From assembly GCA_021234155.1 (NCBI GenBank), contig JAJEKV010000045.1, positions 8,915,105-8,979,104 on the forward strand: a stretch of 64,000 bases of DNA, read 5' to 3'. The position numbers and the translations under genes were made by a program. This document shows, one piece after another, positions 1-11,209 of the stretch; the stretch's first letter is position 1; each line of letters begins with the position of its first letter. This DNA is from Isoetes taiwanensis. Lineage: Eukaryota; Streptophyta; Lycopodiopsida; Isoetales; Isoetaceae. The notes below the pieces were generated by a model. That model saw nothing but the letters and a program-made list of their open reading frames with translations, had not been told where the DNA came from and ran no database searches.

Positions 1-410
1 TTATTATCGCATTACAATTGGAACATCTGCTATTGCATCTGCTATTACAATCAAATATTGCATCTGCTATTGCGGCTTCAGTCAGGAAGGCTGTTGATGC
101 TGTTACACTTGATGGACGGATAGATTTATCTGATAACACAGAGGTTCTTGCAGAGGAGCTTTTGGAATCTGCAGAAGCTATTGGGTGTAATCTGCAAAGC
201 CAGGCAAGTAATTTTGAATTACGCCATGAATTATCATTTTTAGAGCCACATGTGACACGTCTTCATCCTGGATATATCTTGCCACTTCCTTGCTATCTAT
301 TCTTTCTGGCCCAACAGGCAGGAATGATGACGTTGCCATTGGACGTTGCCCACCAGTGCCTGTGCACATTAGCATTTCAGCTTGTAGACAATGCTGACCT
401 CGTCTAAACT
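1..410 (+). CDS. Probable terminal exon of an unrecognised host gene (5' part outside window)
   Basis: The frame is open from the first bases of the window to a TAA just after position 405, giving about 134 residues. No ATG is needed because the frame continues off the left edge; the first in-frame candidate start would be TTG, so I read this as an exon and not a whole gene. The protein is leucine-rich at the beginning, then has a stretch with the words EVLAEELLESAEA and HVTRLHPGYILPLPCYLFFL. Composition and codon use look like a real protein, unlike the low-complexity ORFs nearby. I do not recognise the family. Downstream sequence is AT-rich and non-coding in appearance, consistent with a 3' UTR. 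It could instead be a spurious open frame. Confidence 0.35.
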
Positions 411-789
411 TAGTGGTGTTTCATAATACAAGCAATTTCCATTGTCATATAATGATATTAAACTTGCAGACTAACAAGTCTAACAGACTTGCATCAGAGG
501 AGGAAAATAGGATAATTATCCTCAAATTAATTAAACTGCAATCAATTAATGATACCAGCTTGGCGTGCAAGTGTGTTTGCAGATTGGCTTCAAAAGCAAG
601 TCATGTAAAAATCTTCTTACCCGGGTTCTTACCTTGCAAATAGAACTATCACTTAGAAGTTTTCTTTCATATTGAAATGCCTGCGTACGGAATTACAGTG
701 CTTGTGTATTATTCTGATTATATGGGCACACATTTCTGAGATTAGATCTCTTGGACTCCATTCTTTGACATGGAAACCAGCTGACAAGT

Positions 790-1201
790 AGTGCTGACAC
801 ATTCTTTGGCTGTCAAGTGGAAATCTACTATGATAATGCAAGTGCGGCTTTGAGGAGGCTGGCAATACCATTATGAATTTGAAATACTCTGACATAAAAT
901 AATCAAAAGGCATTTCAGCTGCAACACTTTCCATATATGTTGCAGGGATATGTTGGCTTCCAGAAACACCCAGGTTGGTTTCCAGAAACACCACAAAAGG
1001 AATTGCAACTGATTAATACATAATTGAATCAATTATAGATCCTTTCAACATCTGCAACTCCATGTGGTATCAGAAGTATGCGTGCTACGATGGTGGCAGT
1101 GCTGACACATTTTGAGTTGTCAAGTCAGAATCTACTATGTGTAAGGCAAGTGCAACTATATGGAGGTTGGCAATACCATTTTGATTTTGAAATGCCCTGA
1201 C
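790..1201 (+). repeat. Imperfect direct duplication, about 105-bp units
   Basis: The segments 790-895 and 1099-1201 align along their length: both start gtgctgacacatt, pass through aatctactat and ggcaataccat, and end in a run ending cctgaca or tctgaca. They are separated by about 200 bp. This looks like an old local duplication; no coding potential is preserved. Confidence 0.6.
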
Positions 1202-1734
1202 AGAAGCAGATCTAGAGCCATGGCTGCTATCACAATTTGTTATCTGCTATGACTTTGTTATCTGATACTTCTAATTGAATCTTAGTTGCTGCAACCTAGT
1301 TTAATTTTATCAAACTACTTGTTTAAACTAGTCGAGACCAATCAAAACATTATTCTATAATGCTGATATTGTGAAAGCCATTCAAAAACTTGATAGTACT
1401 CACTATTAGAGCTAGTACGACAACTTGATCGTAATATGGGTGTAGTCTTCTAGCATTCTTTGCAGATGAGGAAGAATTTACGGGCCTCTAGAATCTGCAG
1501 AACCTGCAACAATGAACCAAGGCAATGAACATTATCTTTAGAACTAGGAATCCCTAAACGATGAAAAGCAAAACTTTTGAACAATTTCTTTATCGAAGAA
1601 GATAGATAGATCGATTCCATTTTCTTGGTGATAAAGGGAGTACGAGTCTATTGTTCTTCATTTCAGCAATGCTCCCTATCATTTAGAATGAATCCTCGGA
1701 ACTGGCTCCCTATCATTTAGAATGAATCATTTAG

Positions 1735-1904
1735 AGTCCTAGTCGTATGATACAAAGACCGAACTGGCGCCACCATCATCCTTGTCGTATCCCGTAGGAC
1801 TTTCAAAACCAAGTCCGTATTTTTTTGGGTAGGTATACGATACGACCACAATAATAAATAATAAAAAAACCCTTGTACAATATATACTTGGTGCACCCCC
1901 CTTG
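1735..1904 (-). mobile_element. Fragment of a hAT-like MITE
   Basis: Read on the minus strand from 1904, the sequence begins CAAGGGGGGTGCACC, close to the end motif of the short element in retrotransposon A (29935-30171). It continues with a T-run, TCGTATCGTATAC and ACGACTAGG-like words also found in the 607-bp insertions in element C. The opposite terminus was not found, so this is a truncated or diverged copy. Confidence 0.5.
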
Positions 1905-2737
1905 AGGAGGCCTATCGTGAGAGGTCTTTGGGTGGTACTGTCGTTTGGGATATTCACATAATCCCCTGGAATATGTAGGTTCATTTGCGGACTTAAAGAC
2001 GTCTAGGCATTAAAATAATGGTTGGAAATACTTTGCCCGGACCATATCTAGATACCCTAGAAGGAGGTGAGTAGTCAACAATGGTTGGAGGCCATTGGAA
2101 TGTACGGGAGAACAACTCCAAAAGAGGGTAGACCATTGTCACTTTAACAGGCGTGTGGGGCATATAATGAATCATGACCCTATAGGCAGTGAAGTTTGGC
2201 ACAAAATAATACTAAAGTTTGTACCCGGGATTGATTAGAATAAAGTGTTGACATTGTTGTGGGGGTTCTACAACAAGCACTGACTACGTGTCATAGAGTA
2301 TGTATCGCGATCTGGGGAAGTGTTCCATAAGAAGAACACGACCATTGAGAAGGAGTGTTGAAGGATGGTAGGATTAAAGCTACCCATGGTCTAGAGAGGT
2401 GCTGCATGGCAGTCCCTAGTCGGTTGGATGACAAAGAGATCCTTTCTCGGGGGAATGAGAACGAGTCAAGGTTTAGACACTAGAAAGAGACAACGTTACT
2501 TATAATTATGTCTATAAGGTATTACTCTCTTTTTTTTAATTGAAGGCTGAAGTATATTTAAATCCGTATGATAAAAGTACATGGATAGCTAATAAAAGCT
2601 TTTTTAGAGATAACCTTTAGGAAAGGGTAGGTTAGGGACCCTGAAAATACCGAACTATCCAAAAACAAAATAGAGCATGAAAAGACTTGGCAGTTCAAAA
2701 AGTCATAGTAACTGGTATCAGAATCAGCAAGGTGATC

Positions 2738-3577
2738 AGTATTCATCCGAAAATCTTCTCTTCTTGGGCTCCCTCTTAGAATGATCCTTTCTTCTCATCC
2801 CCTTATTGGCTACAATGAATAGGCAATAGGGGCATTTGCAGAGATGAGCCTTTCCTGGATTAAATCTGTCCTTTTTGTCCTTGGCGGTACATAAGATGTA
2901 TCTTTTCTCATCAAAGTAGGATGTGCAGGCGCAATTGCAATGACAGTCTTCTCCATGATCATTAGGAACTTCAACTCCAAACTGAGTGAGCCACAATGCA
3001 TTCGCATGGAGATTCATCCTCTTCCATCTCAGCCTTTTGAACATGATTAAGGTATTACCTGCAGGCAAAAGAACATCAGAGTTAAAAATATAATTCAACA
3101 TAAATTCTGATTTCCATAAACTTCCAACACCCAATTTATGTCATATTGGGTTTGTTTAATTATGGCATTGGGCCAGATGATTTCCTCCTTGAAATTCAAG
3201 GTGTTTCTTCCCTTCCACATTCTCCATAGGAGAATGTACCTCCTCCATTCAACTGGATTATCAGGGAAAAAGAGCTCAATAGCATGCATTTGGGATAAGC
3301 CTGGAATATTTAGCTCAGTTTCTGCTAATTCCAGAATCCATAAACAGATGCTCTTCATCTTCCTGATCCTGCAAACACCTAACACATATGTCAGAATTAG
3401 ACATCCATCTCTTTTTATTGGTAGCAAGAGCTCCGTGCCAGAGTTGCCACATGAATGCCTTGATTTTTGGATGCATTGGACTTTTCCACATAAAGGTCAA
3501 GTTCCTGTAAACTCTGTCGGGGTCAATATTCCATTTCATATGAATGGATATTTCTTGGTTAGGCATGTCACCTGCCA
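2738..3577 (-). pseudogene. LINE-type retrotransposon 3' remnant (ORF2 C-terminus)
   Basis: Minus-strand frames between 3577 and 3095 encode the zinc-binding region that follows reverse transcriptase in plant LINEs: KIKAFMWQLWHGALATN, then CVRCLQDQEDEEHLF, and further on LLWRMWKGRNTLNF. The pieces are spread over two or three frames, so the copy is frameshifted. Downstream (3134-2738) a Cys-rich open frame (CHCNCAC, CKCPYC) may be the extreme C-terminus or unrelated. RT and endonuclease domains are absent: the copy is interrupted at 3578 by LTR-derived sequence. The family is recognised by this zf-RVT-like pattern; the exact clade is not clear. Confidence 0.7.
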
Positions 3578-4030
3578 CCCAGGGAGTGTCAGACCTGTAC
3601 CCGGCCCTCCCAGTGACAGGCTATAAGCCTAGCATACTATAGGAGTCCTGTAGCCGCGCTAGGCAAGACCCCACCCCCGATTCACCATCATACTCATTAT
3701 TTGGTGCTGAATCACATCATAGCATCCACAGCCAGGAGGGCTCTTGTGCACAAGCCGCATTTAATGGGATTTAAGGGGTTCTAGTTAGGAACATCACTAA
3801 ATCTAGATAGCCTTTAGGTCTCTACACCCCCTTAATCCAATAGAACACAGGAGGAACAGAAAGAGAAAACAGAATTGGATACAAACATTCATCATCATTG
3901 TAAATAGATCATAGAATAGAATCTAATCATCCATCTACTCAAACAAGGGTTAGAAGAATACAAGCTATGCTTAAACTAACCGGTATCATAGCTATCTCTC
4001 TGGTTCTTCATCCTTCTGGCTGGAACCAAG
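3578..4030 (-). repeat. Truncated LTR fragment of the C-type chromovirus
   Basis: From cccagggagtgtcagacc onward this follows the LTR of element C at about 44130-44570, including ataagcctagca, gcaagaccccacccccgatt and the later ggctggaacc region, but with many differences. It starts abruptly inside the LINE remnant and fades out near 4030. No internal retrotransposon sequence is attached, so it is a fragment or a decayed solo LTR. Confidence 0.7.
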
Positions 4031-4424
4031 ATGAACAATAGCTCCTCCTCCACCAATTTCCCCCAAATCAATTTGGGGCAAATTGGCAGGTCTGCCTTGC
4101 CCAATCAATTTGTGCACAAGAATTTGAGAAGTTGCAAGCATCGTTAGCTAGAGCTTAGTTGAACTCCAACGGAGACCAACAACCATGCTGATCTTTAAGC
4201 CTTCAACTCCATTCTTCGCAAAATAATGACCCCAACAGCATAAAAGTCCATCAAACTCGAAAGGGACATCTGCTCATTCTAACAACCTAACTCCATGAGG
4301 CACCCCACACCCACAGATCCAATCCATCTTCAAGCGAACCGATCGTGAGGATAAGTGCAACCATGCAGATCGACCTCGATCTATAACCTGCAAAAACCAC
4401 CAATGCAACATCTACTGGACATGA

Positions 4425-4650
4425 GGGCCATATCCTAAGCACAAGGGCCACCAAATCTCTGGCACGAGGGCCAACACTGATGGCATGAGGGCCACCACAA
4501 CATCCACAACTTGCCCCACTATGTAGCACAAGGGCTGCCCTCTCGCTGGCAAGAGGACCATCACAACATCACCAAATCCCTTAATGAAAGAAATACTAGA
4601 ATACAAAGGCAGGCCAGAAAAAGACTTGGCACGAGGATCATAGGTCATTG
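4425..4650 (+). repeat. Degenerate short-period repeat (gcacgagggcca words)
   Basis: Six or more variants of a 12-20 bp motif recur: catgagggccat, gcacaagggccacca, gcacgagggccaaca, gcatgagggccacca, gcacaagggctgcc, gcacgaggatcat. Spacing is irregular. It is probably an old minisatellite; the predicted peptides are not protein-like. Confidence 0.5.
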
Positions 4651-4764
4651 CACAAGGACTCAAGGTCAGCAACAATAAGAATACTAATTGGGACCTCTAA
4701 GTAAAGAAATAAAAGCATAAGACCATTGACCAAACAAGGAAACACTTAAGAACGAAAAACGGCC

Positions 4765-4915
4765 CACATGCACAAGCGGGTGGGAGGGTGAGACAAGCGA
4801 CCTCAGGAGGAGAGGCTCACGAATGGCTGGTAGAGAGAACGAAGATGGAAATGGACTTAAATACTCTAGAGGAAACACATCAACTAGCCTCAAGAAGCAG
4901 ATTTATCTAGTTATC
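4765..4915 (-). repeat. Dispersed promoter-like repeat, copy 1
   Basis: Read on the minus strand this matches 54297-54440 and, more weakly, 46190-46330. Shared blocks in order: TCGAGATAA, CAGATAAATC, TTCTTGAGGC, GAGTATTTAAGTC, a pyrimidine-rich stretch and GAGCCTCTCCTCC. The GTATTTAA block with a pyrimidine-rich stretch 3' of it resembles a TATA box and transcription start. It is likely the 5' end or LTR of a repeat family that I cannot name. Confidence 0.55.
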
Positions 4916-6506
4916 TCGAAAGGCAGATAAATCTTACTTCTAGATCCTAGTTGAACTCCAACACAAACCAACAACCATGCTGATAAAAAAAGGCAGAAAA
5001 AAAGTAAAAGAATCTATCAGACAATGACCACATCACCACATTTACAGACGAGGAAGCAACCAACACTCTTAGTGCACCTTGACGACGTGAATAAGGGGTA
5101 AAAGAGCATAGACCCCATCTCTAAACTCTAAAACTAAACAAAGTCTGATGACCAAATATAAGCAAGAAAGCAACGAAACAAAGATTGTCTTATAAGAACC
5201 CAAGACAAATAACTAAATAAAGCCTGCAAGATAGGGTTCGATACCACACTTAATGCGAATGAAGCAGAGAAAGAAGGGGCACAAGATTGAGTGCAAGAAT
5301 TGAGAGCAAGGGACAAAGGCAGACACACACAACCAACAATACCAAAAGAGGGGATGAAAGAAACGCTCTACCAACATATAAATGAGCAAGGAGCAAAGAG
5401 CAAGCGATCTACACATTGAGTTTAACAGCTTTAAAACCTCCATGGTCAAAGTAAACACCCACAAACCAACTCACACAAGGGTGCGTGAAAGACGCAATCC
5501 TAAGGGCATTAAATTTCAAGACATCTATTATGCCTCTCATGTGTTAACCAATTGTTGCAAAGATGACACTACCTTGTCCTAAGCTAATAAATAAATACGC
5601 CCTATGAAATTCAAATGGGAACATCTAAATCCATAAATTCAAGAAGAGAATATATTTATCCTTCAAGCAATGCAAATCTAAAGCATGAAAATATCACAAT
5701 AAAATTTGATAAGTTAGAAAAAGAAAGCAAACAAACTCGTACAAAGGATTCGGACAAAAGAAACTCACAAGTGTGCAACAAACAAGATGAGATTCAACCA
5801 AATAATAGATCCTCGCATGTGAGCTTTTTCACACACACTTCGTAATTGAAGTCGGTTAACCTCCACCAAAACATCGACCAAAGTTTAAAACCTAAAGGAC
5901 AATCATTAAATGTGTGACTCAAGGAAAATGCAATTAGTAGACAAAGGCCTAGAAACCACGAATGCCCTGCAAATATGTGATAGAAAACATGCATAAGAGG
6001 GAAAAACTAAAACCTTATGTGACTAAATCACTCCATAGAAAAAGGCAACTTGGGATATGGATTCAAACATCTATTCTCTAAAATGGAAGCGAGCACACAA
6101 AATAGACCATGACGTACGACCTATGGCACAGTTAGTGAAAATGAAAGCTCTAAACTTCATTAGTTCTCGAAATAAACACCATTAACTCCAATAAACCAAC
6201 TCGTACAAGGGTCCTTCCAAAGTTGCAATGCTAACATTTAATCAAAAGGCGTCCAATTAAACTGACATAGACCAACCAACTCTTGTAAAGAGAGAAGCTA
6301 GATGTCTTTAGACTTTACAGAGGAGTAACCTAATAACAAATGAGAACTAGATAAAAATGTGAAGCATATAAATGAGCAATTGTGGATAGTTACACATCAG
6401 AGATCATATGCCAACATTAACCCTCTCAATGTCAAGTATAACTAAATGGAAAAGATGCAAAATTCAACATATTGGGGTCTAGAAGGTCCAAATACATTGA
6501 CACGTG

Positions 6507-6725
6507 ACTCTACAAGAAAGACTCAGAAAACCCAGAGCAGAAAAGCTATTGATGCAGATGAACTCAAAGGATACGAGCACAACTAGGAGCTATGAAATAA
6601 GACTAGGAGCCATAACATAAGAATGAGTCATGAATAGCTGCAAACATACTTAGAAAACCTAGAGTGGCACATCTATTAAAGCATATGAAATCGAGGCACA
6701 ATTAGGAGCAATAAAAGAAGATGAG
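6507..6725 (+). repeat. Imperfect tandem duplication, about 125-140 bp units
   Basis: Two adjacent segments share, in order, agaaaac-ccagag or agaaaacctagag, a ctatt-a-gca-atga block, gag-cacaa-taggag and an aata-ga or aataaaagaaga ending. No coding capacity is apparent. Confidence 0.4.
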
Positions 6726-7329
6726 GCATCGATGATAAATAGTTAGGTGCAGGAAGACTTCTCATCTCTCCTTTACCATATTAGCGATGCGCATGACATG
6801 GTACATTGTCTTATAGCAGGATAGAAATATAATTATAGTTTTTGATAGCTTTGTTGAGGAAGCATAAGACGCAAGTGCCACAGATGTTCTTATTTAGATC
6901 ATTTTTCTCTTACATTGCTTTATATGTGGTGCAGAATGTTTTCAACCAGAAAAAAGCTGTTAAGCTCCAGATTAAACTTACTGTTGTTGTAATGTCAAGC
7001 AAGCAAAATGAGAGTTAACATGTGCATAGAGATATTGGTTTAAATTATGTTCTTGTTTATTAGCATGTGCTATATCTTTATCCTCTACGTAAAAGTCAGG
7101 TAAATAACATTCAAGTCACGGAGCCAATGACACCCTTCCACGTGGTATATTTTCTTTTCATGAATGTGAATCTAGAAAATTTGTTGAATGTCGTTGCTGT
7201 TTTACTCTACTTCTTGATGTGTACCTTGCATTCTAGCTGTTCTACCTCACAATCTGTCGATTTTACCTGACATTCCCGTATATAAGGACTTAGCATTGAC
7301 GAAGCCAGCGCCAGAGGTTTTATGGACGA

Positions 7330-7450
7330 TGTTGGTCAACTCTGGCTATAATAGTAGTCTTGGGGGCATCCCTGGAAATCGAACCCAGGTGGGGCCATTG
7401 GTGCATTGCCTGCAGTGTGTAGAGGTAGCACCAATCTGTTTGAGGGATTG
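7330..7450 (-). repeat. Possible tRNA-derived SINE fragment
   Basis: The minus strand at 7385-7374 reads GGTTCGATTTCC, a good match to an RNA polymerase III B box. No clear A box or tail is visible, so a SINE relic is only a possibility. Confidence 0.2.
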
Positions 7451-7680
7451 GTTCTAGATTAAATTATTACTAAGGGACTCGCACTGAAACTTCCTTCAAA
7501 AGACAAATGTTTGGTACTAATTGATTTTTATGTTTCTTTTGAAGCTTGATTCCTTGTTTGATTTAGTAAAAGCTAAATAATCTTTATGGTAGGCCATGTT
7601 CTTGATATGAAGTTAACAAAAACAAGGAATGGCACATAAAAGGCTTCACCAAAGAAACAGAATGCATGTGACCGTATAAG

Positions 7681-7716
7681 GTGACCGGCTATAAGCCTAG
7701 CACACTATAGGAGTCC
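7681..7716 (-). repeat. Left part of element C 3' LTR, split by element T
   Basis: These bases (gtgaccggctataagcctag and on to agtcc) match C's other LTR at 44162-44197 and continue at 15181 after the nested element T. The outer end of this LTR is missing: at 7681 similarity stops abruptly, roughly 775 bp short of the LTR terminus seen at 43386. Confidence 0.8.
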
Positions 7717-8309
7717 TGTTTGGGGTCTGGGTTCGGGAACTCCTGCAAGACAGCCCTCTGTGAGGACCCTTGGATCCAACAGGAGAATCCGGTAGCTATG
7801 TCATGCGGGATTTGCAAAAGAAACAAGGAAAAAGAGAAAAGAGAGAACAAAAGAGAACAATGAGATCAAAATGATGAGAACAACTCCTTGATGTCAATGA
7901 AGATACATGAGCTCTCGCAATGAGAGAGAACAGAAGTGAGACAAGACTCAAAACTCATCTAAAAATCGAGTGCTAGCTCTACTCATATATATAGTACAAT
8001 GGCCTTTGGCCCAATATAGACATTCTGACTGATTTCGCTGCCGACTCCTGGAAGGAGGCCTGATTTGCAGGAATGCTGGCGGTGCCTCTTGAAATGCCTG
8101 AAATCATGCTGACGCTGGCGGTGACGGCCCGTCACTTGTCTGAGCGCCTCCTCTTAGTCCCGGGCACGGGCTTTGACTGCGTGGTCTGTTGCGGCTTGGT
8201 CTTTTGCTGGGCCTTTGACAACTGACCCGTGCCTGACTGTAGATCCTTGGCCTTGACCTGGTCCATCGTGTGCATGAATAGTCTTGTACCAGGATGTACA
8301 GGACTAACA
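7717..8309 (-). repeat. Element T 3' LTR
   Basis: 593 bp, nearly identical to 14587-15180. On the minus strand it starts TGTTAGTCCTGTACATCC and ends in CCCCAAACA. A TATA-like tatatatagt lies near 7985. The last about 180 bp of the polyprotein frame run into this LTR. Confidence 0.95.
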
Positions 8310-8750
8310 CTCCCCTCCACCAAACGACACTCAGGGTGAAGAAAAGGAGGAAGTGTTTCTGATGGCGGGAACCCGACAGTTTGAAAGTGATCCTCACGGG
8401 AATGAGGACGGGCGCCATTGTGATAATTGCCAATGAGATCCTGGCAGATTTGAAGTGCTTCAGGAGTGTTGAGCCCAAGTGCAGGATGAGCATCAATGAG
8501 AAATCCTGATCGTACCATGTTTTCAAGGGCAGTATGGGCTTCAGCAGGTACAAACTGGCATTCCATGAGAAGATAGGTCTGAAATCCGAACGCACTGACG
8601 CTGGCATTCGGGTTGCAATAAAAGATAGGACGCTGCCGATTTAACGAGCTGAGCAGGAGGCACTTGAGAGCAACTCGGCCAGCTTGAAAACACTGGGGTG
8701 AACAACTTGAATAATTTGATAAGGACCAAGCCACCTGAATTTTAACTTGC
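8132..8750 (-). CDS. Element T pol C-terminal extension, reading into the LTR
   Basis: After the integrase GPY/F region (KLKFRWLGPYQI at about 8760-8720) the frame shifts once and continues with NRQRPIFYCNP. It then runs about 100 residues (words FQTYLLMECQFVPAEAHTA, GNYHNGARPHSREDH) through the polypurine tract into the 3' LTR, ending KRRRSDK at 8132. Most gypsy polyproteins stop soon after the N-G-x-R-L-K-x-Y-like ending, so this extension is unusual. The basic end could be a nuclear localisation signal. Function unknown; the LTR-encoded tail could be fortuitous. Confidence 0.5.
8310..8319 (-). other. Element T polypurine tract
   Basis: The minus strand reads GTGGAGGGGAG immediately before the 3' LTR, the expected position for plus-strand priming of a gypsy element. 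Confidence 0.7.
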
Positions 8751-10677
8751 CCGGAAAATTTTTGTAACGAGAATCATAAAGAAGAACCAAATCACCTTCT
8801 TTGAATGTTTTTGTCTTAAGACGTTTGTCATGCAACGATTTCTGCAACTGTTGACCATGAAGAACGCGAATATAAGCATTTCTCCTAAGTTCATCTGTTC
8901 CAGTTGATAAACCCGTTCCTTGAGTGCAGCAGGTGGATTATGTGCGGTAGCAAGTTGAAAACGGAGAGTCGGAAGAATATATTCAAAGGGCATGAGAGCT
9001 TCTTGACCATAAACCAATTTGAAGGGAGTGTGGCCAGTAGCAATTTTGAAACTGGTGTTGTAAGCCCAAAGAACAGTAGGCAACTTGTCTTGCCAATCTG
9101 TGCGAGAAGCATCACAAATTTTCTTGAGAACAGTGATGAGTGTTTTGTTGGTACTTTCAGCCAATCCATTTCCTTGAGGATAGTAAGGTGTACTCTTCCT
9201 GTGCTGTATGTGAAGATAGTCCGTTAGCTCCTTGATGGTATGATTGACAAAATGCACGCCACGATCACTAACAAGTTCTGTGGGACAACCAAAACGCGTG
9301 ATGATGTGCGTGTAGAGAACCTTCGCTGTACTGGCAGCAGTGTTGTCTGGAAGTGCAAGCTTCCGCCCATTTTGTAGCATAATCAGTGATGACCAGAATG
9401 TAGCGGGCATGGGTGTGCCGCGCCGGTGGGTCCATGGGCCCCACAAAGTCCATTCCCCATTTGCTGAAGGGAAGTGGCGTGGCGACCGGCGTCAATGGAA
9501 GAGCGTCACGGGCCGTGGGCTTTCCCACACACTGACAAACGTCACACGTGCGAGCATAGGCATGGGTATCTTTGAAGAGCATGGGCCAGAAATATCCTGC
9601 CAAAAGAATTTTGCGTGCCGTGGCGTCACCACTAAAATGACCACCACCAAGCCCGTCATGGGCTTGTCGAACGATATCGGGCACCTCATGAGGGAAGACA
9701 CAACGACGGAGGACCATGTCTTTACCGCGTTTGTATAAATGGCCTGCAACCATGGTATAGTCACGGACCTCGCAAAGAAACTGACGGCGGCGTGAGCGAA
9801 GCTTGTCTGGAGAGAGCGTCGGATCTTCAGGGGGAAGAGCACCAGTGAGAAGATATTGCTGAAAGTTGTGAAACCAATGGGGTGTGGCCGTGACCAGGAA
9901 TAACTGAGCGTCTGGAAAGGCATCAGAAACACCCGTGGAGGGGTCATGTGTGTGGATGCGTGAAAGATAATCAGGCACCACATGAGACTTGCCTGCCTTA
10001 TGAATAATTTCGAAGGGAGCGAATTCTTGCAGAAGAAGGACCCAACGAGCAATTCGACCCGTAGGTGTGGCTTTGTTGATTAGATAAAGAAGAGCTTGAT
10101 GATCAACAAAGAACTTGATCTGGCTGCCCAACAAATAATGATGGAAATGTTGGACGCAGAAAACTAAGCCCAAGGTTTCCTGTTCCATGGCAGAGTAGTT
10201 GCGCTCAGCAGGATTGAGTTTCCGACTGGCATAGTGGATCGGTTTATCCGTGTGCTCATCATAGGCCTGAGAAAGAACAGCACCAATGGCAAAAGCAGAG
10301 ACATCAACATGAACGTGGAAGGGCTTGCTCCATTGAGGAGGAACAAGTACCGGGGCTTGAGTAAGTAACAGCTTCAACTTCTGAAAAGCAGCTTCCGCTT
10401 GGGGATTCCAAGCCCAAGTGGAATCATCACCCGTGAGTTTATGAATGGGATCAGCTATAGCTGCAAGTCCAGGAATGAAGGTGGAATAGTAATTGACCTT
10501 ACCCAGGAAGGAACATGTCTCTTTGATGTTGGAGGGTGCGTGAGCCTTCAGTACACAACTGATTTTAGCAGGATCCGTGGTGATGCCATCTTTACTAACC
10601 ACATGACCCAAAAAGAACCCCTGAGGTGACGCAGAAAGTGCACTTCTCAGGATTAAGACTAATACCAGATTCATCAC
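8720..10677 (-). pseudogene. Element T RNase H and integrase
   Basis: Frame 10677-9268 carries the RT thumb/connection (FFLGHVVSKDGI, SFLGKVNYY), RNase H (HVDVSAFAIGAVL, YSAMEQETLGLV, FFVDHQALLYL) and the start of integrase: a zinc-finger region with HFSGDATARKILLAGYFWP and CDVCQ, then the first catalytic Asp in WGMDFVGPM. A frameshift near 9400 moves it to frame 9446-8742, with the second Asp in SDRGVHF and the Glu in NGLAE. A further shift near 8850 leads to the GPY/F-type motif FRWLGPYQI. The catalytic triad is present but split between frames. No chromodomain follows, which excludes chromoviruses. Confidence 0.9.
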
Positions 10678-11209
10678 ACTTTTGAAAGACGAGCTCTAAT
10701 TTCTCCAAGTGATCATCCATGGAGTTGTAGGCTGAAAAATCATCCTGAAAGATCTGGAGAAAAGGTTTATCCTTCATATAGTCATGAAAGACAGAGAGCA
10801 TAATGCGCTGAAAGGTTGAAGGAGAGTTTGATAAGCCAAAAGGTACCACCTTATAGGCAAAAGTGCCCCACGGGGTGGTAAAGGTAGTTTTGAGTTGATC
10901 TTCTTTCTTGATAAAAATTTGATTGTACCCAGAGAAACCATCCATGAAAGAGTACATCTCATGACCAGCAACTTCTTCAAGAACCTGGTCAGTGAAGGGA
11001 AGCGGAAAGTGATCACGCTCCATAGCTTGATTGAGTTTTCTGTAGTCCACGCAAACGCGGATCTTGCCATTGTGTTTGAGAGCAATGACGATGGGGCTCA
11101 CCCATTCAGAGTGTTTGACCTCATAAATCAGGCCAGCAGCTAAGAGTTTGTCAATTTCGGCCTTGACACGGTCACGGTAATTTGGGTTGAGCCTGTACTG
11201 TCGTTGCTA
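10595..11209 (-). pseudogene. Element T reverse transcriptase
   Basis: The frame 11101-10595 contains RVCVDYRKLNQAMERDHFPL, a palm region YSFMDGFSGYNQI, FGLSNSPSTFQRIM and the catalytic FQDDF (F-x-D-D). A TAG at 11207-11209 interrupts the frame coming from protease, at a place where gypsy elements have a Gln-rich QRQYRLNP-like stretch; CAG to TAG explains it. A frameshift near 10600 separates RT from RNase H. The fingers, palm and catalytic Asps are intact, so this was a functional enzyme. Confidence 0.9.

Larger units (their letters stand above)
411..2735. other. AT-rich sequence without a supported gene
   Basis: No convincing gene on either strand. The stretch holds an imperfect direct duplication (790-895 and 1099-1201) and the end of a hAT-like short element (about 1735-1904). 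Otherwise it is ordinary AT-rich intergenic or UTR-like sequence. Open frames here are short, have no family resemblance and overlap each other on opposite strands. Confidence 0.5.
4031..7680. other. Gene-free, AT-rich repeat-derived sequence
   Basis: No supported gene. Included are a degenerate cluster of gcacgagggcca-like words (about 4425-4650), two copies of a gttgaactccaac...caaccaacaaccatgctgat segment (about 4158-4190 and 4950-4983), one copy of a dispersed promoter-like repeat (4765-4915), a 125-bp tandem duplication (6507-6725) and a tRNA-related B-box-like motif near 7374-7385. The remaining sequence shows no recognisable protein on either strand. Confidence 0.5.

Noticed and set aside
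2711-2725. Possible Met-tRNA primer site (tggtatcagaatc)
   Set aside because: No LTR end or gag-like sequence is adjacent, and the following sequence is the 3' end of a LINE remnant on the other strand.
3095-3427. Separate host gene on the minus strand
   Set aside because: The words match the C-terminal part of plant LINE ORF2 in a shifted frame.
9340-9738. Plus-strand ORFs opposite element T pol and gag
   Set aside because: Shadow frames of a clear minus-strand polyprotein; no independent signals.
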